Source of the DNA: Butyrivibrio fibrisolvens
GTDB lineage: Bacteria > Bacillota > Clostridia > Lachnospirales > Lachnospiraceae
Length of the DNA: 64,000 nucleotides
Direction: 5' to 3'
NCBI RefSeq assembly: GCF_037113525.1
Contig: NZ_CP146963.1
Coordinates: 3,100,001-3,164,000, forward strand
A program made the position numbers and the translations under genes. Shown piece by piece: positions 54,020 to 63,356 of the stretch (position 1 is its first letter; every line of letters begins with the position of its first letter). Below the pieces are notes generated by a model. The model was given only the letters and a program-made list of their open reading frames with translations, was not told where the DNA came from and searched no databases.

Positions 54020-56692
54020 TCATCCCACATCCATCTTATTAGTCTTCTTCAGATACTTAGCCGGTATAGGATTATCCATCCTCCACACTATGCTCATGGG
54101 TTTGCTTCCGGTATGGCTCAGATAATTAGCTGTTCCGAGGAATGAGTATGGTGCTGTGCCGACGCTGTCTTTTTTGAATTCTCTGACGAAGAGTAGTATT
54201 CTGCTGCCTTCTTTCGCATGGGCTATATATCTTTTGCCAGTGACAGATGTTTCCGATGTTGTGCTCTGGCTCTGCCAGTGGAATAGTTGGCTGTTTATGG
54301 AATAGTCTTCGTACATTGTAGTGGGAGAATAATCCTTATCGGATTTATTCAGTGTTATGAAGAGGATGTCTATTTTTTTATCAGGAAGGTACTTAACACC
54401 TTCGCGCACGGTTCCTGGCTTATAGAAGTCCATAGCTACGAGGATCTGGTCACGTGTATAGGTGCAGTACAGATCAAGCGGGCAGTCGAAGCCTGCGTCT
54501 ACGGGTTTATCTATTATGTCCACTTCGTCGTACTTGATCTTGAGGATATCTATAATCTCTTTTACCATCATCGTACTTGCGGCAAGGTCTTGGAGGTTGT
54601 TTCTAACCTTAGTATCGTTCCAGTCTTCTACTGCTTCCTGCCAGATTGTAACGTAGAACATGTTCAGCATTCTTTTTTCCAGAGGACTTAATGAGCTTAT
54701 GTTGAGCGTCCCTATAGATGGGAGGGCCTTTAGTATGAACTCTATCCATCTTCTTGAGTCGATGGCTATGATCCTTGGTAGGGCTTTGGTTATAAGGTCT
54801 TCTAACGGCTCGGAGGGGTCAGGTATGACGCCTGCATCCGCGCATAGTCTGGTCCAGGAATATCTGGCATATATAGTTGATAACTTCAGCCTGTAGTACT
54901 TTATGAAATTGCTTATGGTAAGATCAAGTCCGCTGTCCTGGGTAAAGGTCTGGATGCGGGATATAAGTCCCATCCTGTCGCCAAAAGATTTCCTGATGTT
55001 ATTCAGGATTATGCTGGAGACTTTCTTCTCAAGCTGGATGTAGCAGCCTTTGGGAAGGGCCACAAAGCCTTTTTTCATCTCGTATTGAACGCTGTGGTCG
55101 GTGTTCGACAATAGCGCTGCGAATTTCTCTTCGAAGTTATACTTCTTATTGGCCTGGCCGATGAAGTCGAGGACGGTGAGACATTCTTTGCCTAAGGACA
55201 ATCTAAGTCCTCTTCCAAGCTGTTGCAGGAAGATGGTAAGCGACTCCGTCGGGCGTAGGAATAGAACTGTATCAACTTCGGGGATGTCCACGCCTTCGTT
55301 ATACAGGTCCACGACAAATATGAATTTAAGATCGCCTCTTACAAGCCTCTGTCTGGCGGTGATTCTTGCTTCATCAGAGGAATCGGCTGTGAGGGCTATT
55401 GACGGAATGTTCTTTTCATTGAACTGCTCTGCCATGAAATTGGCATGCTCAACGGATACGCAGAAGCCGAGGCCGTGTACGCTGTCCATGTCGGTGACGT
55501 ACTTGTATAGCGAGTTGATGATGTGATTGGACCTCTTAACCGCGATCTCCCTGTTTAGGGAGTAGAGCTTAGTCAGTTCTGATCTGTCATATCCGCCTCT
55601 TACCCATCTAACTTCTGACAGGTCTGTTTCATCGGATACTCCGAAGTACTGGAATGGGCATAGGAGCTTGCGCTCTATGGCTTCCGGGAGACGGATCTCT
55701 GCGGCGATGTGTCCGTCGAAGAAGTCGAGGATGCTTTTCCCATCCATTCTCTCAGGTGTAGCTGTAAGGCCTAGTAATACGCGTGGCTTTAAGGCGCTTA
55801 TCATGCCCTGATATGTGGGCGCAGCTGCGTGGTGGAACTCGTCGACTACTATGTAATCGTAATAGTCCTGTGGTAGTAATTCGTATAGCTTCTGGGATGC
55901 TACGGTCTGTATGGAGACGAAGAGGTGGTCAAGGCTTTCCGGTTTGCTTGCGCCAACATATAGTTCGCCAAAGTTGGGATCTTTAAGTACTGCGCGGAAT
56001 GTGGCAAGGCTTTGTCTGAGGATCTCTTCTCTGTGTGCTACGAAGAGGATTCTGTTCCTTGAGCCTGGGTTTTCATTGCAAAATCGTCTGTAATCAAGGG
56101 CGGCTATGACGGTCTTACCTGTGCCTGTTGCTGCGACGATGAGGTTTTTGTACCTGCCGCGGATGACTCTTTCTGCTTGTATCCTGTCTAAAATTTCTTC
56201 CTGATATGGGTAGGGGTTAACGTCGACTATGTACTGGTACTTATCTCCTTCGCCAGAGTACTTCTCGGCTTTGAGGGCATGTTTTAATTTGTCGTAGCTT
56301 TCCCCCGTGTATTGTTCGAAGGATGAACTGTTCCAGTAGCTTTCGAAGGTTGCTTCGATCTTTTTGATGGTAGGTGCCATGTCCTTGGCTGTCGCCTTGA
56401 CGTTCCACTCAAGTCCGCTTGTCATGGCTACGTTGGACATGTTTGAAGAGCCTATATAGGCTGTGGTGTAAGTGGTCTCTCTGTAGAAAACATAGGCTTT
56501 AGCATGGAGCCTGGTTCTCTTGGTATCGTAAGAGATTCTAACCTCGGTGTTGGCTAGCTTCGATAGTTCGTCTATGGCTTTGATGTCTGTCGCTCCCATG
56601 TAGGATGTGGTTATGATTCTGAGCCTACCACCTTGTTTACAAGTGCAACCTTCATGCTCGTATCGTCGGATTCGGGCATGCTGTCGAGACAC
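54020..56692 (-). pseudogene. DUF3427-type helicase with partial PLD domain, lacking its 5' portion in frame
   Basis: 890 codons from a GTG at 56692; the first about 22 residues are out-of-frame reading of the upstream part, and true homology starts at GGRLRIITTSYMGATD. Present are the second half of a PLD nuclease domain (RLHAKAYVFYR with HxK, then TTAYIGSSNMSN), a DEAD/DEAH helicase core (AATGTGKTVIAA; VVDEFHHAAA; LLGLTATPERMDG; QQLGRGLRLSLGKECLTVLDFIG) and the C-terminal DUF3427 region. The first half of the PLD domain with its HKD motif is missing. The gene is visibly richer in G+C than its neighbours, which suggests separate acquisition. It is most likely inactive as a two-HKD nuclease, though helicase motifs are intact. 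Confidence 0.75.
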
Positions 56693-56844
56693 TTTTGAAT
56701 GACCTCGGAGAGATACCTTGTGAGGATCTCTGAGGCTTCCGCGGTGTCGATTTTCTGGATGTTTTTTAGGTCGTCGGGTTTGGCGGCGAGTTCTTGGGTG
56801 AGTAGTGTGTTGATGACTTGTTCGTATAGGCCGGGTTTTAGCAT
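56611..56844 (-). pseudogene. N-terminal fragment of the DUF3427-type helicase
   Basis: 77 residues with an excellent start (CAGGAGGTC upstream). The sequence (MLKPGLYEQVINTLLTQELA, then EILTRYLSEVIQKCL) is the usual N-terminus of DUF3427 helicases. After VALVNK the frame jumps into the region coding for GGRLRIITTSYMG in another frame. The usual 120-180 residues between these points are gone, so an out-of-frame internal deletion at about 56635-56645 links the two pieces. Confidence 0.75.
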
Positions 56845-56950
56845 GGAGTGTGACCTCCTGTGGGGGATATGATTAACTGCTATATGGCGTCTTATCGATA
56901 TTATCGGAGGGAGTATGGGCTTTTTTTATGCTGTTTGGGGGGATTAAAAA

Positions 56951-56972
56951 AACAGCTCTTTTCGGAGCTGTT
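56951..56972. terminator. Bidirectional terminator
   Basis: AACAGCTC-TTTTCG-GAGCTGTT, flanked by A7 before and T8 after. It lies upstream of the helicase gene and after the membrane gene. Confidence 0.8.
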
Positions 56973-56997
56973 TTTTTTGCTTATAAATCGGCATAAT

Positions 56998-57034
56998 AAA
57001 ACCCTCATGCTCTCTCGCCGCTTGCATGAGGGTT
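56998..57034 (-). terminator. Terminator of the membrane-protein gene
   Basis: AACCCTCATGC ... GCATGAGGGTT with an A-run before it on the plus strand, ending 5 bp from the stop of the gene at 57039. Confidence 0.75.
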
Positions 57035-57038
57035 CTTG

Positions 57039-57491
57039 TTACTCAGTTATTATATTCTGCTTCTCTGTTGCCTTTATTTTCTTAAACAAATATGCAATCA
57101 ATAAGATTGCTGATGTCAGCACTGTTGAAATCACATTGCAAAACACGATCACTTCCGCAGCAAAAGGATCGATCATCCATAAAACAAAATTGTTAAATTC
57201 ATATATCGCGATATTCAAAAGCACTGATAATACACAGAAAACAGCAATCTTAGGTATTGTATCCAATGGCTTTACTTTTAACAGAACTATTACTGCTATA
57301 AGAGTGCATGTTATTACCAGGAATGCTGTTGGAAAAGATTCAATCAAACCGCTGATAAAATCAGGCAGAATAGGAATCACTGTCCCCATTATAGCTACAT
57401 ACACCCATGTTAAAAAAACAAAAATCAAACTAGTTATTAAAGCTTTTATATATTTTTTCATATTATCCCGAACAATACTAAAGTTACTCAT
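57039..57491 (-). CDS. Four-TM membrane protein of unknown function
   Basis: 150 residues; the start may be the ATG at 57491 or the internal one at residue 11. Four hydrophobic segments are visible (about 17-37, 52-72, 80-98 and 112-137). The C-terminus is charged. No family recognised. It overlaps the end of the small MSKRD gene by 8 bp, so the two are coupled. No equivalent follows cassette copy A. Confidence 0.6.
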   Translation of the reverse strand: MSNFSIVRDNMKKYIKALITSLIFVFLTWVYVAIMGTVIPILPDFISGLIESFPTAFLVITCTLIAVIVLLKVKPLDTIPKIAVFCVLSVLLNIAIYEFNNFVLWMIDPFAAEVIVFCNVISTVLTSAILLIAYLFKKIKATEKQNIITE

Positions 57492-57669
57492 ACGGCCTCC
57501 CCAAACTATACTTTTTATTATAGATCAAGAAGAGCACGAATACTATGTATATTATTAAATCTATTTTCCCAGTATTAATTCCGGAATAGCCTTCGTAATA
57601 GTCTTTTCCTTCATAATGCTCATAGAAATATCTATTATCGTCACTATCGTATCTGTCTCGCTTGCTCAT
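57484..57669 (-). CDS. Small protein, copy B of duplicated pair (MSKRDRYDSDD family)
   Basis: 61 residues. The first about 50 residues are nearly identical to the protein at 48654-48821, with the same Tyr/Asp-rich head and C-terminal hydrophobic helix; the last about 10 residues differ (NKKYSLGRPYE). It lies within the repeat copy at 57521-57791. Confidence 0.7.
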   Translation of the reverse strand: MSKRDRYDSDDNRYFYEHYEGKDYYEGYSGINTGKIDLIIYIVFVLFLIYNKKYSLGRPYE

Positions 57670-57791
57670 ATGAGGATTCCTTTCCTTTAATACTCATCAT
57701 TCCAATAGTCTTCCGCGCCGTCATAAGCTTCGTCTTCATCTTCGTACTCGTCTTCGTAGTCATAGAATTCTTCGTACTTGTCATCGGCGAA
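57521..57791. repeat. 271-bp direct repeat, copy B
   Basis: Matches 48673-48943 in the same orientation; see that entry. The repeat covers small gene B and the acidic tail of the broken acidic gene. Confidence 0.85.
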
Positions 57792-58308
57792 GTCTTGGGA
57801 TGAATTGTAGTCTTTTGCATCATATGGATCATAGGCGCTGCCACTTATGCTTTGCGTTTTGTCTTTTGCTTCTGACGTTGAAGTGCTTGGGGCTGCAGAA
57901 CCTGTGCCGGTGCTGGATGTTTTTTCCCTGGAGTCCCTGATAGGTGGGGAGGCGGGATTGCCACTCCTATCGGTAAGTGCTGTCTTTGTATAGGTCATCT
58001 ATGGCATCTTCAATCTCTCGTGTCAGTAGAACGCACCTTTCGCATTTATCCATAAAGCTGTTATCTTCAAAGCCCTGGTTCATTTCGACTTGTACCCAGG
58101 CATTGATTATGAAGGGATTTTCTTCTCGATAGGTGCCATAGTCTATAGTGGTGGTGATATGGCTGATACCGTCTTTATTTATTTCCTGATACCAGGATTC
58201 ACTTTTTATGCTGTCTGCGAGATCGCTATGGGCGGTTCCTATTTCTTTTTCCCAATTTTTGGTATAGTGCTCACTTATATTGTCGAAGATTATTAGGAAA
58301 AGAATCAT
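57687..58308 (-). pseudogene. Acidic-tailed membrane protein, copy B, frameshifted and shortened
   Basis: Two overlapping frames: 57967-58308 (113 residues, ending DDLYKDSTYR) and 57687-57998 (103 residues, ending in the same acidic tail as copy A). Against copy A the first matches the region before the low-complexity spacer, and the second matches the spacer and tail, but about 90 residues between them and the N-terminal membrane segment are missing or cut short, and the frame changes at about 57967-57998. So copy B is a decayed duplicate, although the tail-encoding part is nearly unchanged. Confidence 0.65.
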
Positions 58309-58315
58309 AAAGCAA

Positions 58316-58338
58316 AGAGGGAGCCGGGGGCTCCCTCT
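58316..58338 (-). terminator. Terminator after the PDDEXK_2 fragment
   Basis: AGAGGGAGCC-GGG-GGCTCCCTCT, a strong 10-bp stem, 20 bp past the stop of the fragment on the minus strand. Confidence 0.7.
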
Positions 58339-58357
58339 GGGATATTGTACTATAATG

Positions 58358-58804
58358 TTATACGTCTATGCCGTGATCTTTTAAGATTTGGCGGAGAAGA
58401 GCATTTTCTTCATCTGATTTCTTTTTTTCTTCTGTAACCTTGGCAAGCTTAGCATCTGATTCCTTTTTTTCTTCTGTAACCTTAGCAAGCTTAGCATCTG
58501 ATTCCTTTGCTATTTGGGCTTTTTCTTCATTCGCCTTAGTAAGCTCTGCCGTTAGTGTCTCTATCTGTTGCTTCTGAAATTGTTCATGAACAATGGCATC
58601 TTCTCTGGCACGGCAGCGCTCTCTGATCTCAAAATCAGAGTTTGAAAGAAAGATTGTTTCTGCTGTAGAATTCATGGATGGATTATCTCTTGTAATCATC
58701 TTGATTTCCTCCCAGGTTTTAGCTTTGAAGAGTCTAGCCCATGTATCAACTTTATGGGCTTTGTCTTCATCTGTTGCCATATCTGTACGATTTAAGTCTA
58801 CCAC
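58358..58804 (-). pseudogene. PDDEXK_2/Rpn-type nuclease, C-terminal fragment
   Basis: 148 residues (GTG). It equals the last half of the neighbouring full gene: 'DMATDEDKAHKVDTWARLFKA', then TWEEIKMITRDNPSMNSTAE. The frame stays open upstream (YYSERNPVTNYVVDLN) up to the stop of the neighbour at 58865, so the nuclease core was lost by deletion between tandem copies. The C-terminal tail carries a perfect-frame 42-bp tandem repeat (58419-58460 and 58461-58502; 14 residues, ESDAKLAKVTEEKK). Confidence 0.75.
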
Positions 58805-58837
58805 ATAGTTTGTTACTGGATTTCGTTCAGAATAATA

Positions 58838-58857
58838 GGCAGGGATATTTCCCTGCC
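58838..58857 (-). terminator. Hairpin after the PDDEXK_2 gene
   Basis: GGCAGGGATATTTCCCTGCC, just past the stop of the 303-residue gene on the minus strand, without a long U-tract. Confidence 0.5.
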
Positions 58858-58864
58858 TGATCAG

Positions 58865-59776
58865 TTAATCCTTTATGCCTTTTTCTTCCAGTTGTTTTTG
58901 TAATATTGCAATTAGTTCGGCTTGCTCTTTAAGTTCTTTTGCTTGCTCTTCAAGTTCTTTTGCTTGCTCAGCAATTTTGTCATCTTTTATTGATATCTCT
59001 TCAGCCTGCTCAGCAATTTTGTTCTCTTTTTCAGCCAGCGCCTCTTTCATTCTTCTTTCGTGGATGATATTATCTTCTCTTACGCGACACTGCTCGGCGA
59101 TCATAAAGTCGGAATTTGCGGCAAATATTTCTTCAGCAGTTGAATTCATGGATGGGTTGGTACTTGTGATCATCTTAATTTCCTCCCATGTAGTAGCTTT
59201 GAAAAGTTTGGCCCAAGTATCGATTTTGTGTTTTTTATCTTCTTCTGTAGCCATTTCTGTGTGATTTAATTCTATCACATACAGATGAAACTTGTCAGTA
59301 TACTGATAGCCATCCTTTTCGTTACTGATATGGTATTTCGCAAAAAACTCAGGATGATCTTCAAAAAGTGTAAAGTCAAGAAAGCCTATGTGATAGACAG
59401 GCTTAACTTCGATATAATCATCTCCTCGAACCACGTTATCAAATTTCCTACATAGATACGAAAGAGATCTCTCAGGCCAGTTGTTGTAATCAACTACCTG
59501 CATCTCCAGGTTTATGAAGGTATTGTCATTAAGAAGTACAACTATATCCAGCTGAAACTCCTTATTATCAACAGCTTCCCCTGGCATAATTGGATTTTGA
59601 ATTTCTGCTTTTACTATATTCTCTACTGGTATATCCAATACGGAACTTAGTAGTAATGTAAGTGTTTCATTGTTCTTCTGCAATACCATGCGAAACATAT
59701 AGTCATTGGTCAGGTTGTATTTGAGTGCCCCTGTAGCACTTTGAAACTTGTAGGTAGTAATGTTGTTGCTATTCAC
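58865..59776 (-). CDS. PD-(D/E)XK nuclease family protein of the Rpn/PDDEXK_2 type
   Basis: 303 residues, GTG start with AGGAAG upstream. The N-terminal part (YNLTNDYMFRMVLQKNNETL) and the nuclease core (EFQLDIVVLLNDNTFINLEMQVVDY, with D and ExQ catalytic residues at about 75-93) are typical of the 'Rpn family recombination-promoting nuclease / putative transposase' group. The C-terminal about 80 residues are a coiled coil of A-E-Q-A-K-E-L-type repeats. Such genes are multicopy in Lachnospiraceae, and their activity is uncertain. A shorter copy follows directly downstream. Confidence 0.85.
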   Translation of the reverse strand: MNSNNITTYKFQSATGALKYNLTNDYMFRMVLQKNNETLTLLLSSVLDIPVENIVKAEIQNPIMPGEAVDNKEFQLDIVVLLNDNTFINLEMQVVDYNNWPERSLSYLCRKFDNVVRGDDYIEVKPVYHIGFLDFTLFEDHPEFFAKYHISNEKDGYQYTDKFHLYVIELNHTEMATEEDKKHKIDTWAKLFKATTWEEIKMITSTNPSMNSTAEEIFAANSDFMIAEQCRVREDNIIHERRMKEALAEKENKIAEQAEEISIKDDKIAEQAKELEEQAKELKEQAELIAILQKQLEEKGIKD

Positions 59777-60336
59777 TTTCTTCCTTTCTTGTCATTTCCT
59801 AAATAAGCTTTCCTGCATGCAAAGTGTGGAGCTTATGGGCGAATTGCCCTTGAAATAATGATTTTGATATGTGCCAGACAGAATTCTGACAGCGATAATA
59901 ACTATAGCATATGCCTTGCATCGTTGCAAGGTATTTTGTGATACGCTAATGACACTTTATAAACAAGACCAGCTTCTAAAAGTCATTGTATTGCGTTTTC
60001 GTACTCTTTTGCTCGAGTGCCTACCACTCTCTCCTTATCTTCTCAAAATCGAATTAATGGTACCAGATTCAATAAATCAATGCCTCCCTTTTGGAAGGAA
60101 AACATGTTGGAACAAACTTTATCATAGCAAAGGCCACGAAACTCATCATACCTATTATGCAAAGCGATAGAAAAACATAGGTAAATCGCATTATTTTATT
60201 GCCAGTGATACAAAACATTATTCTCTCTTAGCTCCATTCATGTGGTGAAATTTCACGACAAGGCTTCTGATATGAATACTGTCATACCAGAAGCCTTTTT
60301 ATACGCTTACACTCTTTTGATTTAATATCAGACTAA
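59777..60336. other. Gene-poor gap with a plus-directed terminator
   Basis: 560 bp with no convincing gene. A plus-strand frame at 59871-60170 has no ribosome binding site and odd composition (many Leu, His, Cys), so I do not call it. A perfect 12-bp palindrome GTGAAATTTCAC lies at 60245-60256, and a terminator at 60260-60300 (AAGGCTTCTG ... CAGAAGCCTT plus T-run) faces plus-strand transcription, which suggests a lost or very short plus-strand transcript here. Confidence 0.4.
60260..60300 (+). terminator. Rho-independent terminator, plus direction
   Basis: AAGGCTTCTG ... CAGAAGCCTT followed by T5, with an 18-nt loop. No plus-strand gene is evident before it. Confidence 0.6.
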
Positions 60337-61194
60337 TTATAATTCTTTCCAGTCAACATAATCATCTTCTAGATTAAAGAAATCTTCCACATTAAAATCA
60401 ATGCCAAGATTCTTAAGATCTTCATTCACCATTTTCTTAAGCACATCTTCATCAATTACGACTTTTAATCCATACTGTGGTGCATATGCAAGAAAACCAT
60501 TGTCTTCGCCGTCAAAGTAAGTATAATACTTATCTCCTATGCCTACCGTAATCAGCGTATCCAAGCTAGTCCCCTTATAATAATATGAAAAGAATGAACT
60601 GATTTTATTATTATAGTTCTGAACATAATAAAAAACCGTGTTGGTATCCCAGAAAAAGCAATTATTTATCTGCCCGTCCTGACCAACATAATAAGCATCC
60701 AAACAATGATTTCGTTCATCACTAAGCTCAGTTTCACTTATGATCATACCATTATTGGCAAGATTTATTTCTCCACCATCGTCCAGAGGTCTTCTAAAAT
60801 TTACTAAATGAATCTTTCCATCCTTTATTGAAAAACTCAAAATATAACTGTCCTTATAAATACTATTAGATCCGCCTGGTACCAATAATGCCAGAATCGG
60901 ATTATCAGTTTCTTCATACAAATAAGTATAGTAAACAGACTGCCCTTTTGACTGCTCTTTCAATTTACTTTTAATATCCCAAATACTAAATTGCTCGTCT
61001 TCATCAAGATTTAGAATTACATTATCGTATCTGTCTACGAGCCTGATTCGAACATCACAAACTGCTTCAACACCAAGTCCTCTGATAAAAAGACCATATA
61101 AGCCCTTTGCTGTTGTGCTGCAAACAAACCAAAAAGATAAGCATCCAGCTAATAAAGCAATGATTGTTACAAGAATAACTGTTTTTTTCTTCAT
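60337..61194 (-). CDS. Probable lipoprotein of unknown function
   Basis: 285 residues, start with AGGGGACA. Signal sequence with basic head (MKKKT) and hydrophobic core ending in a lipobox (LLAGC, Cys 18), so it is likely lipid-anchored on the outer face; a plain signal anchor is the alternative. The mature part is acidic with many Asp and Tyr (for example YYTYLYEETDNP and SFFSYYYKGT). No family recognised. Alone between two gaps. Confidence 0.65.
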   Translation of the reverse strand: MKKKTVILVTIIALLAGCLSFWFVCSTTAKGLYGLFIRGLGVEAVCDVRIRLVDRYDNVILNLDEDEQFSIWDIKSKLKEQSKGQSVYYTYLYEETDNPILALLVPGGSNSIYKDSYILSFSIKDGKIHLVNFRRPLDDGGEINLANNGMIISETELSDERNHCLDAYYVGQDGQINNCFFWDTNTVFYYVQNYNNKISSFFSYYYKGTSLDTLITVGIGDKYYTYFDGEDNGFLAYAPQYGLKVVIDEDVLKKMVNEDLKNLGIDFNVEDFFNLEDDYVDWKEL

Positions 61195-61294
61195 GAAATT
61201 GTCCCCTTTTAAAACTTTTTTCTACTTACTACATAACAAACCTCCACAGTATTACATATATTTATTACTCTGTCAAAGATACAAGGCAGGTATA

Positions 61295-61617
61295 TTACTC
61301 ACTTGCTTTGATCCATTCATAGATAAGATATAGTGGTACATTGACCATCCAATCTTGTTGTCTGAAACCCGCCATTGAGAATCGCCAGGGTTTCAAATCT
61401 TTATTTTCGTTATAAATAGTACTAAGACTTTTGGATCTTAGATTTTCTTCCGCCTTAACTTCTATAGGATGAACGTCTTCTTTTTGAATTATAAAATCAA
61501 GTTCTAGCGTAGAATTCTCTTTTGAGTAGTAATATGCTTTGATATCTTGCGCTATGATTTGCTGCAAAACATATTGTTCTGTAAAGGCGCCTTTATACTC
61601 TTTAAAAGCCTGAATGC
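61295..61617 (-). pseudogene. C-terminal remnant of an AAA_14/DUF4143 ATPase
   Basis: About 107 codons. The frame reads KEYKGAFTEQYVLQQ, then 'YYYSKENSTLELDFIIQ', HPIEVKAEENLRSKSLSTI, the usual DUF4143 (restriction-like) C-terminus of the widespread ATP-binding proteins of about 400 residues. An in-frame stop lies upstream near 61630, and the ATPase domain with Walker A is missing, so this is a 5'-deleted remnant. Confidence 0.75.
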
Positions 61618-61648
61618 ATAATCATCATAATTGCAGAAAAAAGAGCAT

Positions 61649-61701
61649 AAAAAGGGCTAATCCTTTAAATACCTTTAATGGGATTTGGGATTGGCCTTTT
61701 T
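61649..61701. terminator. Terminator between GGDEF gene and ATPase remnant
   Basis: A long imperfect stem, AAAAAGG-C-AATCC ... GGATT-GCC-TTTTT, likely bidirectional, 25 bp past the GGDEF gene stop. Confidence 0.6.
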
Positions 61702-61725
61702 CTATTGCTGTATATTGTCAGTGCT

Positions 61726-63210
61726 TCATGAGACGGCATTCGCTCCATCTGTGATATCTACAAACATGCCGACATAAGATAGCGGAACACCATTGTCTCT
61801 TCTGAGAAGTTTGCCTATTGCATGGAATCTGCGCCATTGGCCGTCCTTGATCTTAAAATTATATTCAACATCATAGGTCTTTTGATTAGTATAATCCGCA
61901 ATCGTATCGTTGAATTCTTTAAGAACTCTTTCTTTGTCATCAGGGTGCAGACGATCAGACCAGGATTCAAGCTCGTTAGGGAAGTCGCTTTCATCGTCAA
62001 AGCCTATCATCTTCCGAAACTGCTGGCTCCACTCGACTTTGATCATATTCCCTTCTTCATCAAAATCCATTCCCCACATTCCGGAATTCAGGGCTTCATG
62101 AATAGCTTCGATAGTGGCCTGTTTCATGGCAGCAATGTTCTTAATGTTAGTGTGCTTGATAGCTGCTTTGTTTTTGTACATCTTTTGATCTGCATCGGTC
62201 ATTGCAGAGTCGATTTTTTCTGATCTGCCTATCATAGTATATCCAAAGGCACAGACGTAAGGTGTCTTGGACAGTTCTTTTTTGATAAGTTCTATGTCTT
62301 TTTGGACATAAGCTTCATCCTTGGCATAATAGAATATCGCGAATTCATCGCCGCCTATTCTATATACATTTTTGGCTCTTCCGGCTTTAAAATTAAGGCA
62401 CCTGCTAACTGCCTGAAGTGCCTCATCACCGGCTTTGTGCCCCATCGTATCATTGATCTTCTTTAGATCATTCATATCAACTGAAGCGACGGCACTTATC
62501 CTCTCTCTGCCCTTTTTAGAATCAGCATAGTAGCATTGACGATTCATGAGCCCTGTAAGCGGATCCATCTTGGAAGTATTCATGTACAGGAACAGATAAT
62601 ATAGTATCAGAGCGGATGCAAAGAGAGTACTGTAGTCAGTATCAACATCTAGGATTACGTGTAATATAACTCCCATAAGTGAGAATACAAGCGTGAAGAA
62701 GACTCCTTTTCTGGCTCTTCTGTAAAAAAGAGAGAAGTTCTCTATAAGGAATATTCCAAGAGCAAAGGCATAAAAGAAAAACAGGATGTAGGGATAATAT
62801 TTAAAAAAGCTATCTACAGTTTTATACACATTGTCCGCGGTATACCAGAAAATAAGATGGGTCCACTGAGAAGTATATATAAGAGGGATACTTATTGTAA
62901 GAGGTATGTGGATCCACATTTTCTGCTTCCGGATACCATCACCCATGCCTATTATGCCAATCATTATAGCTGGATGGAGCAGATAGATAGTAGAAGTGAG
63001 TATAGGCCTTGCTATAGACAAGGTTTCAAAGCTTCGTGTCCAGAGTTCTAAAGACCATAGAACTGACTCTGTGAAGATCAAAATGACGACAATCCTTGTC
63101 ACCAGTATGGTCTTTTTGGTCAGATGAATTCCGGAATCCATCAAAAGCCACAGACCTATAAGTTCAGCAAGCATTATATAATGCTCTAGCAAGAACTCTA
63201 ATATATACAT
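61726..63210 (-). CDS. Membrane diguanylate cyclase, multi-TM / GGDEF / PAS
   Basis: 494 residues from the ATG at 63210 (GGAGG upstream); the frame opens 19 codons earlier without a signal. The N-terminal about 215 residues contain about seven hydrophobic segments. A GGDEF domain follows (about 220-365): VDMNDLKKINDTMGHKAGDEAL and YRIGGDEFAIFYY with the intact GGDEF motif. The C-terminal about 115 residues look like a PAS_3 fold (VEWSQQFRKMIGFDDESDFP, LHPDDKERVLKEF, WRRFHAIGKLL, SYVGMFVDITD). The enzyme would make cyclic di-GMP. PAS placed after GGDEF is the reverse of the usual order. Confidence 0.85.
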   Translation of the reverse strand: MYILEFLLEHYIMLAELIGLWLLMDSGIHLTKKTILVTRIVVILIFTESVLWSLELWTRSFETLSIARPILTSTIYLLHPAIMIGIIGMGDGIRKQKMWIHIPLTISIPLIYTSQWTHLIFWYTADNVYKTVDSFFKYYPYILFFFYAFALGIFLIENFSLFYRRARKGVFFTLVFSLMGVILHVILDVDTDYSTLFASALILYYLFLYMNTSKMDPLTGLMNRQCYYADSKKGRERISAVASVDMNDLKKINDTMGHKAGDEALQAVSRCLNFKAGRAKNVYRIGGDEFAIFYYAKDEAYVQKDIELIKKELSKTPYVCAFGYTMIGRSEKIDSAMTDADQKMYKNKAAIKHTNIKNIAAMKQATIEAIHEALNSGMWGMDFDEEGNMIKVEWSQQFRKMIGFDDESDFPNELESWSDRLHPDDKERVLKEFNDTIADYTNQKTYDVEYNFKIKDGQWRRFHAIGKLLRRDNGVPLSYVGMFVDITDGANAVS

Positions 63211-63356
63211 CACAATAACCTCCATAAACTCATGCGACATGCAAAAAGGCGGCCGATGAGCCATCAATGATGGAGCATTACATTATCACAAGATATGATC
63301 ACATATAGTGCTACTTCTATTTCGACATAAAAAGGGATAATTATTAGTAAAATTTA

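Noticed and set aside
58419..58502. 42-bp tandem repeat as a mobile or regulatory repeat
   Set aside because: It is in frame within the coiled-coil tail of a PDDEXK_2 fragment, so it is explained as coding slippage.
59871..60170. Plus-strand 99-codon frame in the gap after the PDDEXK_2 gene
   Set aside because: No ribosome binding site, unusual composition and no recognisable domain; kept only as part of the gap description.
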